Notes: a model not told the origin generated them from the sequence alone. A DNA stretch of 64,000 bases from Longimicrobium sp. (GCA_036387335.1 DASVTZ010000157.1:1-64000); one strand, 5' to 3'. Shown: positions 1 to 8,361, counted from the first letter of the stretch. Program-made: numbers and translations.

Positions 1-57
1 CCGGCGCAGGCGGCGAACGCGGCCAGCACGGCAACCCCGATGGCGATGCGGATCATG
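1..57 (-). CDS. Partial lipoprotein or secreted protein, N-terminus only
   Basis: Reading leftward from an ATG at 57, the first 19 residues are a short basic start, a run of small hydrophobic residues and a Cys (MIRIAIGVAVLAAFAACAG). This is the shape of a lipoprotein signal peptide with the acceptor Cys at residue 17; the -3 residue is Phe, so the lipobox is not ideal. The gene leaves the window at its left edge, so the mature protein and its function cannot be seen. It is divergent from the BlaI-like regulator at 237, and the two share the intergenic region 58-236. Confidence 0.5.
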
Positions 58-165
58 ATTCGACTCGTGTGTGGGTTCGTGATCGTTGCGGCACTACGGC
101 TCACCTATTCATGTTCGATTACAGCCCTGTTTGTTAACGAAGGGTGGTGCTGCCGATCGAGAGGG

Positions 166-194
166 TTGACTTCGCGGGTCGAGTGCTGAATATT
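166..194 (+). promoter_or_regulatory. Predicted sigma70-type promoter of the first BlaI/M56 operon
   Basis: A -35 box TTGACT (166-171) and a -10 box AATATT (189-194) are separated by exactly 17 nt and lie about 40 nt before the BlaI-like start codon. Two small palindromes (AATATT and GCATATGC, 199-206) fall in and just after the -10 box and could be operator material. The TGACA/TGTCA dyad found at the second BlaI locus is not present here. Confidence 0.5.
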
Positions 195-236
195 CCGCAT
201 ATGCTGATTTCTCCGCATTAAGCTCCGGGACAACTG

Positions 237-632
237 ATGGAAGCAAGCGTGCCCGTCGCGCTCAGCCGCCGCGAACGCCAGATCATGGACATCGTCTACC
301 ACCGCGGGCGCGCCACGGCCGCCGAGGTGATGGACGACCTGGCAGATCCGCCCTCGTACAACGCCGTGCGCTCCGCGCTGCGGCTGCTGGAGGAAAAGGG
401 CCACCTTCGGCACGAAGAGGACGGCCGCCGCTACGTCTACCTCCCCACTACGCCGCGGACGAGGGCGCGCACGCACGCCCTGCAGCACCTCCTGCGCACC
501 TTTTTCGGCGGGAGCGCGGAGCAGGTGGTGAACGCGTTGCTGGACGAGACGAAGCTGTCCAAGGCGGAGCTGGAGCGCATGGCGGAGCGCATCCGCGAGG
601 CGCACGCGGAGGAAGAGGAGGAGGCCCGATGA
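237..632 (+). CDS. BlaI/MecI/CopY-family transcriptional repressor (locus 1)
   Basis: This 131-residue protein has the BlaI/MecI layout. A winged-helix domain spans roughly residues 8-80, with the family's RRERQIMDIVY opening, a recognition-helix segment SYNAVRSALRLLEEKGHL and the wing RRYVYLP. A charged helical C-terminus for dimerisation follows. Members repress their own operon and are inactivated by cleavage when the partner M56 membrane peptidase senses a signal. The stop codon overlaps the start of the M56 gene (ATGA at 629-632), so the two are translationally coupled. A 17-nt-spaced promoter lies at 166-194. The protein is clearly a paralogue of the regulator at 52313. The signal it responds to is unknown. 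Confidence 0.9.
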   Translation: MEASVPVALSRRERQIMDIVYHRGRATAAEVMDDLADPPSYNAVRSALRLLEEKGHLRHEEDGRRYVYLPTTPRTRARTHALQHLLRTFFGGSAEQVVNALLDETKLSKAELERMAERIREAHAEEEEEAR

Positions 633-2668
633 TCGAGTGGCTGGCGGGGGCCGGCGAGTTCGCGCTCGCGGTGACGCTCAAGGCGTCGCTGCTCGTGGTG
701 CTGGGATTCCTGGCGGCGGCGTTGCTGCGCGACCGGAGCGCGGCGCAGCGCCACCTGGTGTGGAGCGTCGCCCTCGCCGCGGCGGCCGCGATGCCGCTGC
801 TGCAGCTCGCCCTGCCGAGCATCGAGGTGGCGGTCCTCCCCGCGCCAGTCTCCGCGCCGGCAAGCGTGGTCGTGGCGAACCCCGTGGCACCGGCGGCGGT
901 CGAGGTACGGTCGGCGCCGGTGAGCACGACCGCTCCCGCCGCCGCGCCCGCGCTGCCAAGTCCTACCGTGCTGCTGGCGGGGCTGTGGCTGCTGGGTGTG
1001 CTCGCGCTGAGCGTACGGCTGGCGGCGGGCGTGCTGCGCGTGTGGTGGATCGAGCGCCGCTCCAGCGAGGTGACCGACGACGCGTGGGTGCGGCTCACCG
1101 ACACCCTTTCGCGGCGGCTGAAGCTGGGGCGCATCGTCACCCTGCTGCGCGCCGAGCCCGCGGCGGTGCCGATGACGTGGGGCGTATTCCGGCCGGTGGT
1201 GGTGCTCCCCGGCGAGTCGGCGGAGTGGGACGAGGAGCGGCGCACGGTGGTGCTGGCGCACGAGCTGGCGCACGTGCGGCGCTGGGACGCGCTCACGCAG
1301 TGGGTGGCGCACGTTGCGGTGGTCGTCCACTGGTACAACCCGCTGGTGTGGATGGCCTCGCGCCGCCTGCACGACGAGCGCGAGCGCGCCTGCGATGACG
1401 CGGTGCTCGCCATCGGCGCGCGTCCCTCCGCCTACGCGGACCACCTGCTGACGCTGGTGCAGTCGCTCGGCCGCTCCGAAGGGCCGGTGGCCGCGCTCGC
1501 GATGGCGCGCCGGTCGCAGTTCGAGGGGCGCCTCCTGGCCATCCTGGACCGCGCCATCCCCAGGCGCGGCGTGTCGCGCACGGCGCTGGCGTCCTCGGTG
1601 GTGCTCGCCCTGGCCGCCGCGGCGCCGCTCTCCGCGCTCCGGGCCACGCAGCGGACCGCGCCGGCTTCGCAGAATCACGCGCGCATGCCGTCGGCGACGC
1701 TGCCCGTAGCATCCACGGCCGCGCCCGGGGCGGGTCGCGCGCAAACGTCTGCCCGGACGGTGAAAGGCATGCCGGGTGCGCCGTCCACGACCGCGCTTCC
1801 GCCGGCCGCAACCGTCGCGGGCCGGGACACGGGTGACGTTTCGGAGATGCTGGCGGCCGTGGGGTTGATCGGCTCGTCGGAGGAGCGGACCCGGGTGCTG
1901 ATCGACCTGCTGACGTACCGGCGGCTCTCCCCCGGCGAGTCCGTCACGTTCCTGGAAAGGGCGGGCGAGATGGAGTCCGCGAACAGCGTGCACCGCGTGC
2001 TGGTGGCCGCCCTCGACCACCTTCCGATCGGCGAGCGGCGCGTGCGCGACGCCTTCTTCCGCGCCTTGGAGGGGATGGGCTCCAACGCGGAGAAGCGGGA
2101 CGTGCTGATCGCGGCGCTGCAGCGCTACGGCGATGATGTGGCGCTCGCCTCCGCCGTCTTCCGCGCGACCCACACCATGTCGTCGGACGCCAACCGGCGG
2201 GAGGTGCTGGTCGCCGGGGTGCAGGCGCGCCGGGTGGACGCCCGCACCCGCGGCGACTTCATGGCGGCGCTGGCGGCGATCCAGTCGGACTACGAGCGGT
2301 CGATGGTCGTCACCGCGCTCGGTGGGATGCCCGGCCCCACGACGACGACCGCGGCCGGCGGTGCCGTCTGGAACAGCACCACCACGCACCGTCACATCGA
2401 AGACGAAGTGGAGCGTTACCGGACCGTGCTCGCCGCGCGCAAGGTGCGCCTCAGCCCCGCGCGCGACGAGATCGCCGCGATCGCCGCGGGCGGCTCGTTC
2501 ACGCTGCACGAGACGCGTGCGGACGGGGGCAGCTCGCGGTCGCTCAAGGTGACGCCTTCCGCGTCCGGAGCGCTGCAGTACGAGTACCGTGTGGATGGCG
2601 CCGCGCGCCCCTTCGACGCCAGCGCCCGCACCTGGATGCGGGAGCTGATCCGCTCCAGCGCCAACTAG
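629..2668 (+). CDS. M56 (BlaR1-like) membrane metallopeptidase with C-terminal helical repeats (locus 1)
   Basis: This 679-residue protein begins with hydrophobic membrane segments (about residues 12-35, 42-60 and 112-132), followed by the M56 zinc-protease core with HELAH at residues 211-215 and the family's RRLHDERERACDD motif downstream. M56 receptors sense an external signal and trigger loss of a BlaI-type repressor, which here is encoded directly upstream with a 4-nt overlap. There is no penicillin-binding sensor domain of the classical BlaR1 kind. From about residue 414 to 566 there are instead repeats of about 34 residues sharing the pattern S-x3-R-x2-VL-x-A, predicted to form a helical solenoid. 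A short globular C-terminus ends the protein. The solenoid is a plausible extracytoplasmic ligand or partner-binding region; its target is not evident. Confidence 0.85.
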   Translation: MIEWLAGAGEFALAVTLKASLLVVLGFLAAALLRDRSAAQRHLVWSVALAAAAAMPLLQLALPSIEVAVLPAPVSAPASVVVANPVAPAAVEVRSAPVSTTAPAAAPALPSPTVLLAGLWLLGVLALSVRLAAGVLRVWWIERRSSEVTDDAWVRLTDTLSRRLKLGRIVTLLRAEPAAVPMTWGVFRPVVVLPGESAEWDEERRTVVLAHELAHVRRWDALTQWVAHVAVVVHWYNPLVWMASRRLHDERERACDDAVLAIGARPSAYADHLLTLVQSLGRSEGPVAALAMARRSQFEGRLLAILDRAIPRRGVSRTALASSVVLALAAAAPLSALRATQRTAPASQNHARMPSATLPVASTAAPGAGRAQTSARTVKGMPGAPSTTALPPAATVAGRDTGDVSEMLAAVGLIGSSEERTRVLIDLLTYRRLSPGESVTFLERAGEMESANSVHRVLVAALDHLPIGERRVRDAFFRALEGMGSNAEKRDVLIAALQRYGDDVALASAVFRATHTMSSDANRREVLVAGVQARRVDARTRGDFMAALAAIQSDYERSMVVTALGGMPGPTTTTAAGGAVWNSTTTHRHIEDEVERYRTVLAARKVRLSPARDEIAAIAAGGSFTLHETRADGGSSRSLKVTPSASGALQYEYRVDGAARPFDASARTWMRELIRSSAN

Positions 2669-2730
2669 CGGAAGAGGCGCGTCCTCTCCCCGTAGCTCCA
2701 GTACACGAGTGCTGATTTTTCGGCGGAGGA

Positions 2731-2819
2731 AATGGTCTCACGCAAAGGCGCGAAGCCGCAAAGAAAGTTGATCTGCGTCTTTCCTTAGCGTCTTTGCGCC
2801 TTTGCGTGACATCCATTTC
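2731..2819. repeat. Intergenic hairpin with iterated-word arms (CGCAAAGG type)
   Basis: The left arm (from 2731) and right arm (to 2819) are near-perfect reverse complements, including an uninterrupted TCACGCAAAGGCGC block. The arms consist of loosely repeated 8-9 nt words (CGCAAAGGCG, CGAAGCCGC, CGCAAAG). It separates the M56 gene from the DUF5916 gene and could act as a transcript end or RNA-stability element. It is one of about eleven hairpins of this design in the window. Confidence 0.75.
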
Positions 2820-2901
2820 CTCTCAAATGCCGGAAAACGTTTTCTGAACCGTCGTGAGTGCTGAAAATTCGGCACTGGTCCGCTACCCCAAAGGCACACC
2901 G

Positions 2902-5514
2902 ATGCGATCCCTCTCCTGGTGGTACACGATGGCGGCGGCGCTGGCCGTCCTGGCGCTCCCCGCGGCGGCGCAGGATGCGGCGCCCGCGCGCAAGCAGGCG
3001 CGGGCAGAGCGCATCGCCGGGCGCGCGCCGGTGATCGACGGGCGGCTGGACGACGAGGCGTGGAGCGCCGCCACACCCATCACCGACTTCACCCAGAAGC
3101 TCCCCACCGAAGGCGCGGCGCCCACCGCGGCGACCGAGGTGCGCATCCTCTTCGACGCCGCGTACGTCTACGTGGGCGCGCGGATGCAGGCGGTGCCGGA
3201 GGGGATCCGCGCGCCGCTCACCCGGCGCGACGTGCCGCTGCTGGCGGAGCACATCCGCGTCTCCTTCGACACGTACCTGGACCGCCGCACCGCGTACAGC
3301 TTCGGCGTGACGGCGGCGGGCGCGCGCATCGACGGCTACCACGGCGGCGACAGCGAGTCGATGGACTTCAAGTACGAGCCCGTCTGGGAGGTGCGCACCG
3401 CGCGCGACTCGGCGGGGTGGACGGCGGAGCTGCGCATACCGCTCAGCCAGCTTCGCTTCATCGCGCGCCCCGAGCAGACGTGGGGGCTCAACATCACCCG
3501 CTGGATCCCCAGCCGCGAAGAGAGCCTGTACTGGGTCGTCATCCCCGCCAGTCAGAGCGGCTACGCGTCTCGCTTCGGCGAGCTCACGGGGCTCAGCGGG
3601 GTGCGCCCGGTGCGCCGCATCGAGGCGATGCCGTACGTATCTACCGGCGCGACGCTGCGCAGCGGCGTGGACCCCGCCGATCCGTTCACCGACGCGCGGG
3701 AGGGCGCCGTACGCGCCGGCGCGGATCTCAAGGTGGGCCTGGGATCGAACCTCACGCTCGACGCCACCGTCAACCCGGACTTCGGGCAGGTGGAGGCGGA
3801 CCCGGCCGAGGTGAACCTGGGCGTGTTCGAGACCTTTTTCGGCGAGAAGCGGCCCTTCTTCACCGAGGGGAGCCAGCTCCTCTCGGGCGGCGGCAACAGC
3901 TACTTCTACTCCAGGCGCATCGGCGCGGCGCCGCGCGGCGCGGCCAGCGGCGACTTCGTGCGGCGGCCGGACGACTCCACCATCCTCGGCGCAGCCAAGC
4001 TGACGGGGCGCCTCCCCTCCGGCCTCTCGGTTGGCCTGCTGGGCGCGGTCACGGACCGGGAGCGGGCACGCGTCTACCACGCGGACGAGGACAGCGTGGC
4101 GCTGGTGGACGTGGAGCCGCGCACGGCGTACGCGGTGGGAAGCGTGCAGCAGCAGATCGGGAAGAGCGGCTCCACCATCGGCGCGACCCTCACCGCGGTG
4201 GCGCGGGACCTGGAGGGCGGCTCCCCGCTGGCGGCGCGCCTCCCCGCAGGCGCGTGGAGCGGCGGGGTCGATTGGGACCTGCGCTTCGGCAAGGGCGCGT
4301 ACCAGGTGAGCGGCTTCGCGGGCGGAAGCCACGTGCGCGGCGACTCGCTGGCCGTGCTGCGGCTCCAGCGGAGCTCCGCGCGCTACTTCCAACGCCCCGA
4401 TGCCGGCCACCTGGAGGTCGACCCGTCGCGCACCTCGATGGCGGGGTACACGGGCGGGCTGACCGTGGCGCGCATCAGCGGCGAGCACTGGCTGTGGAGC
4501 ACCGGCGCCAGCGTGGAGTCGCCGGGGCTGGAGCTGAACGATGCGGGGCAGCTCGCAACCGCAGACGACATCAGCGCGTACGCCCAGCTCCAGTACCGGC
4601 AGACGAAGCCGCGCGGCGCCTTCCGCAGCTACGACGTGTTCCTGACCTCCGACGCGGAGTGGAACCTGGACGGCGTGCGCATGGGCGGCGCGGTGGCGCT
4701 GGACGCGGTCGGCACCTGGCGCAACCGCTGGCGCAGCGACTTCAGCGCCTTCTACCAGCCCCGCGCGCAGAGCGTGAGTGCGTCGCGCGGCGGGCCGCTG
4801 GTGGGGACGCGGGCGCAGTGGGCCGTCATCAACCGGCTGGCCAGCAGCAGCGCGGCGCGGTTCCGCTGGAACGGGCGCGTCTACTACGGCGAGAACGAGG
4901 ACGGGCGCGCGACGTACCGGCTGAGCGGCGGCGTCGCGTTCCGCCCCGGCCCGCGCTGGCAGCTCTCCATCGACCCCAACTACCTGCGCACCACCCCCGT
5001 CCGCCAGTACGTCGCTACGCTGAACGATGGGCCGGAGGCGACGTTCGGGAAGCGCTACGTCTTCGCGTCGGTGGGGCGCAGCGAGTTCTTTGCGCAGATC
5101 CGCCTCAACTACCTCTTCACCCCGGACCTGTCGCTGGAGTTCTACGCCGAGCCGTTCGCGTCCAGCGGGCGCTACCACACCTTTGGCGAGCTGCCGTCGG
5201 CGGGGAGCCACGAGCTGGCGCTGTACGGAAGCGACACCACGCGCGTGCGGCGCGAGGGGAACTCCACGCGCGTCTTTGGCGCCCCGCGCGACGCGGTGGT
5301 GGAGGACTTCAACGTGCGCTCCTTTCGAAGCAACGCGGTGCTGCGCTGGGAGTGGCGGCGCGGAAGCTCGCTCTTCGTGGTCTGGCAGCAGGACCGCGCC
5401 GGCGAGCGCGACGAGATCGCTCCCGTCGGCGTGCGCTCGCTGGCGGAAGCGCTGGACGCGCCCGGCGACCACCGCCTTGCGATCAAGATGACGTACTGGA
5501 TTCCGGTGCGGTGA
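2902..5514 (+). CDS. DUF5916 outer-membrane protein with CBM9-like N-terminal domain (locus 1)
   Basis: The 870-residue product starts with a signal peptide (MRSLSWWYTMAAALAVLALP, cleavage after AAAQ). A CBM9/DOMON-like beta-sandwich domain follows, with the typical DGRLDDEAW entry and ILFDAAYVYVGARM. The DUF5916 region has the signature NPDFGQVEADPAEVNL followed by EKRPFFTEG. The last several hundred residues alternate like a transmembrane beta-barrel and end in an aromatic strand (MTYWIPVR). I chose the ATG at 2902 because it opens the signal peptide; an upstream in-frame GTG at 2854 adds only hydrophilic residues. Members are common in Gemmatimonadota and Bacteroidota; their substrate is not established. 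A close homologue lies at 56397, also downstream of a BlaI/M56 pair. Confidence 0.85.
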   Translation: MRSLSWWYTMAAALAVLALPAAAQDAAPARKQARAERIAGRAPVIDGRLDDEAWSAATPITDFTQKLPTEGAAPTAATEVRILFDAAYVYVGARMQAVPEGIRAPLTRRDVPLLAEHIRVSFDTYLDRRTAYSFGVTAAGARIDGYHGGDSESMDFKYEPVWEVRTARDSAGWTAELRIPLSQLRFIARPEQTWGLNITRWIPSREESLYWVVIPASQSGYASRFGELTGLSGVRPVRRIEAMPYVSTGATLRSGVDPADPFTDAREGAVRAGADLKVGLGSNLTLDATVNPDFGQVEADPAEVNLGVFETFFGEKRPFFTEGSQLLSGGGNSYFYSRRIGAAPRGAASGDFVRRPDDSTILGAAKLTGRLPSGLSVGLLGAVTDRERARVYHADEDSVALVDVEPRTAYAVGSVQQQIGKSGSTIGATLTAVARDLEGGSPLAARLPAGAWSGGVDWDLRFGKGAYQVSGFAGGSHVRGDSLAVLRLQRSSARYFQRPDAGHLEVDPSRTSMAGYTGGLTVARISGEHWLWSTGASVESPGLELNDAGQLATADDISAYAQLQYRQTKPRGAFRSYDVFLTSDAEWNLDGVRMGGAVALDAVGTWRNRWRSDFSAFYQPRAQSVSASRGGPLVGTRAQWAVINRLASSSAARFRWNGRVYYGENEDGRATYRLSGGVAFRPGPRWQLSIDPNYLRTTPVRQYVATLNDGPEATFGKRYVFASVGRSEFFAQIRLNYLFTPDLSLEFYAEPFASSGRYHTFGELPSAGSHELALYGSDTTRVRREGNSTRVFGAPRDAVVEDFNVRSFRSNAVLRWEWRRGSSLFVVWQQDRAGERDEIAPVGVRSLAEALDAPGDHRLAIKMTYWIPVR

Positions 5515-5525
5515 AAACGGATGGC

Positions 5526-5613
5526 CTCACACAGAGCCACAGAGGCAACGGCAAGGGCACAGAGAGAACCCCTCTGGCTGTTCTTGCCTTGCCCCTCTGT
5601 GGCTCTGTGTGAG
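5526..5613. repeat. Intergenic hairpin with iterated-word arms (CACAGAGC type)
   Basis: A perfect 20-bp inverted repeat (5526-5545 with 5594-5613) built on CTCACACAGAGCCACAGAGG surrounds a partly self-complementary loop. It lies between convergent genes ending at 5514 and 5626, so it probably serves as a transcript end for one or both. The same word family recurs at 40058-40137. Confidence 0.8.
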
Positions 5614-5625
5614 ACCCCTTTGGAT

Positions 5626-6189
5626 CTACTGTGGGAGGTACTGCCGCGGGATCGGGCGCGCGGCGGTCTCGGCGGCCCAGTAGACGGAGACGACCCACCA
5701 GCGCGTGCCGTCGTTCACGAGCTGGATGCTGTTGATGCCGCGCGTCCGCACCGTGTCCGCCTCACCGCCTCCTTCGTAGGTGCTGAAGACGTGCGCGATG
5801 GGGCCGTACTCGTCCACCTTGCGCGAGATCTCCCGCTCGCGGAAGCCGATTCGCTCCAGCACCGGCCCGGTGACCGCGATGTAGTCGTTGACCTCGAGTA
5901 ACCGCATCCCGGTGCTGCCGTTGGGCCGCGTGCCGGTGGGGATCAGCTTGCCGCCGGGGATGAAGAGCGAGCGCATGCGGTCCCAGTCGCGCCGCGCGCC
6001 CACCGGCCCGGAGATCACGTCGTAGAGCGCCTTGATGATCGCGTCGATGGAGCCCACGTCCTCCGCCTTTGCAGCCGTGGCGGACACGGCGACGGGGTGC
6101 GGAACGGGCTGCGGGGGCGTGGCCTGCGCAAAGAGCGCCGGCGCCGGTGCCGCCAGCGCCGTGAGGGCGAGAAGGACGAAGGTGCGCAT
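5626..6189 (-). CDS. Secreted NTF2/SnoaL-like protein (locus 1)
   Basis: The 187-residue product has a signal peptide (MRTFVLLALTALAAPAPALFAQA). It is followed by a single alpha+beta domain resembling the NTF2/SnoaL-like fold: an opening helix (DAIIKALYDVISGP), a segment with RSLFIPGGKLIP, and final strands NSIQLVNDGTRWWVVSVYW. Such domains serve as small-ligand binders or enzymes. I see no diagnostic catalytic residues, so the function is open. It is convergent with the DUF5916 barrel gene, the same arrangement seen at 56397-59670. Confidence 0.7.
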   Translation of the reverse strand: MRTFVLLALTALAAPAPALFAQATPPQPVPHPVAVSATAAKAEDVGSIDAIIKALYDVISGPVGARRDWDRMRSLFIPGGKLIPTGTRPNGSTGMRLLEVNDYIAVTGPVLERIGFREREISRKVDEYGPIAHVFSTYEGGGEADTVRTRGINSIQLVNDGTRWWVVSVYWAAETAARPIPRQYLPQ

Positions 6190-6321
6190 GGGCGATTCCG
6201 TTCTGGAGGGTGGATTTCCCGGCCGCGCCGGGGCAGTCGCACGATGATAGTGCCGGGGACGCTATGGAAGCCAGGCAGATGCTCGGGTGAGCGGAAGCCA
6301 ACTCACCCGAAGCCATCTCCA

Positions 6322-6471
6322 TTGGTCTCCCGCATTGCCCTGGGCGCCCCCGCCGAGCTCATCGCCCGCAACATCCCGAGCGCCGCCTCCATGTGCTACG
6401 ACGCCGGCGCGAACCAGCTCGTGATCCCCATGAACCCGAACAACGGCCTCGCCTTCGTGCCGCTTCCGTGA
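6322..6471 (+). pseudogene. Remnant C-terminus of a beta-propeller (SMP-30/NHL-like) protein
   Basis: Ending at a TGA at 6469-6471, one frame reads IALGAPAELIARNI, then CYDAGANQLVIPMNPNN and GLAFVPLP. This resembles the last blade of SMP-30/NHL-type propeller proteins, where the final lines describe a ligand site and a closing strand. No start codon, signal peptide or earlier blades are present upstream, so I read it as the truncated tail of a lost gene. The rest of the 6190-6589 interval holds no other gene that I can see. Confidence 0.45.
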
Positions 6472-6589
6472 TCGCCCCAGGCTAACTGTAAACCTGAGCG
6501 GGACCGACGAACTCTCGGCGGCACGCGTGGTCGCGGTGTGTACGCTGAAGCTGGAATCGGCGGGGGGAATCAATAGGAATGCTGCGCGC

Positions 6590-8221
6590 TTACGATTGTG
6601 GCTGAAAGGTGATCGGGATCTGCACCAGCACCTTCACCGGGCGGTCGTTCACCTTGGATGGGCTGAATCGCATGCGCTCCACCACCTTCTTGGCCGCCTC
6701 GGAGAACTGCTCGTTGTCGCTGGACACGACCTCGATGGTCGTGGGGTCCACGCGGCCGTCCTCGTTCACGCGGAAGCTGAGCATCACCGTGCCGCCGACG
6801 CCTGCGTCACGAAGCAGCGGCGGGTAGTTCCGCTCCAGCGCGCGCGCCACGTCGCTGCCGTTGGAGAGCGAGGGCTTCACCTCCACCGAGGAGATATCGT
6901 AGACACCCGCGTCGTCTTGAGGAGCGGACTGGCCGGGCGTGTCCACGTAGGAGGGAGCCGGTTCGTCCGCAGGGTACGAACCCCTGGGCTCATCGGAACG
7001 ATCTTGGTTGCTGACGGAACGAGGCTTTTTCTTAACGGGTCGGGAGCGGACCTCCGGAGGCGAAGAGTTCGAATAATCATCGGTAGGCGGCGGAACCCCA
7101 ACGATACCCTCGGGCGGTCCGGTTAACCCCTCTCTGATCAGTGGCGCTCCCACACTGACGCTCCCAATCCAGAAAGCGAGAGCGAGCAGTCCGACCGCGG
7201 CCAGTGCGGTGTTGACCAGAGCAGTTGAGTGCGACGGGTGTGCCGATTTCCGGCCGTACGCCGTGTGCGCCCCCGGCGCGAGGTGCCGGGAGTCGGCAAT
7301 CACCGGGTTCGGGTGGGCCGTTGCCTCCCTTCGTCCGCGATGCTGCCGAGTTGGTGGAGGCGCCAAGTCCGCCGTTCCGGCGAGCGCGGCGGCAAACTGC
7401 CCTGCGTCTGCGAAGCGATCTTCCGGCCGTGGGGCCAGCGCACGCCGTAGCGCCTCTTCCAGGAAGCTCGGGCATGCTTGAGAGAAGCCCAGCAGCGGCG
7501 GGTCGGCTCCCTGTGACATTGCAAGGAGTTGCTCCTGCGAGTACGGCGGCACCCCCGTAAGCGCGAAGTAGCCCGTCATTCCCAGGCTGAACACGTCCGA
7601 AGACGGGCGAATCTCTTCCACGCCCCGCCACTGCTCAGGTGACGCGTAGCCGGGCGAGAGGGGGTGCCGCCCGAACATGGTGAAGTGGGTGGCTGTACCG
7701 GCCTGTTCCGCCGCTTTCGCGATGCCGAAGTCGAGTACGTGCACGTGATGACGTGCAGACGCACCGCGGCTGGAGAGGAACAGGTTCGCTGGTTTGAGGT
7801 CGCGATGGACGAGCCCCACCTGATGACCGGCGTTTACGCCATCCGCGGCTTGTGCGAGGATGTCGGTTACCTCGTCCGGTGGCAGTGGCCCACCTTTTTT
7901 TACCCGCTGGCCGAGATCCTGGCCGACCAGGTGTTCCATCACCAGAAATTCCAGGTCGAGTCGCTCGTCGCTCAAAAAGTCATGGACGGTCACCACGTTG
8001 GGATGGTGCAGGCTCGCCGCGATCCGAGCCTCCCGTCGGAATCGCGCCCGGGCGGCGGCGCCTGCCTCTCCGTCCTCGGCGATCGTCACCGCCTTGAGCG
8101 CGACGTGTCGCTCGAGGGTAGTGTCCATGGCGAGATAGACCGCTCCCATGCCTCCGCGACCAAGAAGCGAAATTATGTGGTAGCGCTGGCCGACCGTCTG
8201 GCCGAGAAGGAGGCGATACAT
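6590..8221 (-). CDS. Membrane Ser/Thr protein kinase fused to a C-terminal TonB domain
   Basis: This 543-residue protein begins with a complete Hanks-type kinase domain: glycine loop GRGGMG at 21-26, Lys43, HRDLKPAN with HRD at 139-141, DFG at 164-166, and SPE at 194-196 in place of APE. A basic, Pro-rich linker leads to one transmembrane helix (about 334-356). After a low-complexity spacer rich in Pro, Ser and Lys comes a TonB C-terminal domain (about 448-541) with the family pattern NYPPLLRDAGVGGTV, FRVNEDGRVDPTTIEV and RFSPS. The kinase therefore faces the cytoplasm and the TonB domain the periplasm. In PASTA kinases the external domain reads a ligand; here it may contact an outer-membrane receptor. 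No exbB or exbD gene is in the window. Confidence 0.85.
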   Translation of the reverse strand: MYRLLLGQTVGQRYHIISLLGRGGMGAVYLAMDTTLERHVALKAVTIAEDGEAGAAARARFRREARIAASLHHPNVVTVHDFLSDERLDLEFLVMEHLVGQDLGQRVKKGGPLPPDEVTDILAQAADGVNAGHQVGLVHRDLKPANLFLSSRGASARHHVHVLDFGIAKAAEQAGTATHFTMFGRHPLSPGYASPEQWRGVEEIRPSSDVFSLGMTGYFALTGVPPYSQEQLLAMSQGADPPLLGFSQACPSFLEEALRRALAPRPEDRFADAGQFAAALAGTADLAPPPTRQHRGRREATAHPNPVIADSRHLAPGAHTAYGRKSAHPSHSTALVNTALAAVGLLALAFWIGSVSVGAPLIREGLTGPPEGIVGVPPPTDDYSNSSPPEVRSRPVKKKPRSVSNQDRSDEPRGSYPADEPAPSYVDTPGQSAPQDDAGVYDISSVEVKPSLSNGSDVARALERNYPPLLRDAGVGGTVMLSFRVNEDGRVDPTTIEVVSSDNEQFSEAAKKVVERMRFSPSKVNDRPVKVLVQIPITFQPQS

Positions 8222-8361
8222 GGGTTCCGGGGATATTCAGGCAAGCGGTATTCTATTGCGCCCGAGAATCTTGCGCGGTCTTGCCGGATGGGCAAGCGCC
8301 GCCACGCATGGCGGCTCGTCAAGTTCAGCACTGCGATTGGACGCGGGCGCGTCGCCGCGGG

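Noticed and set aside
437-2509. A 690-codon minus-strand open frame across the first BlaI/M56 pair
   Set aside because: It is an antisense shadow without domain features, and it covers two genes with coupled starts and a promoter.
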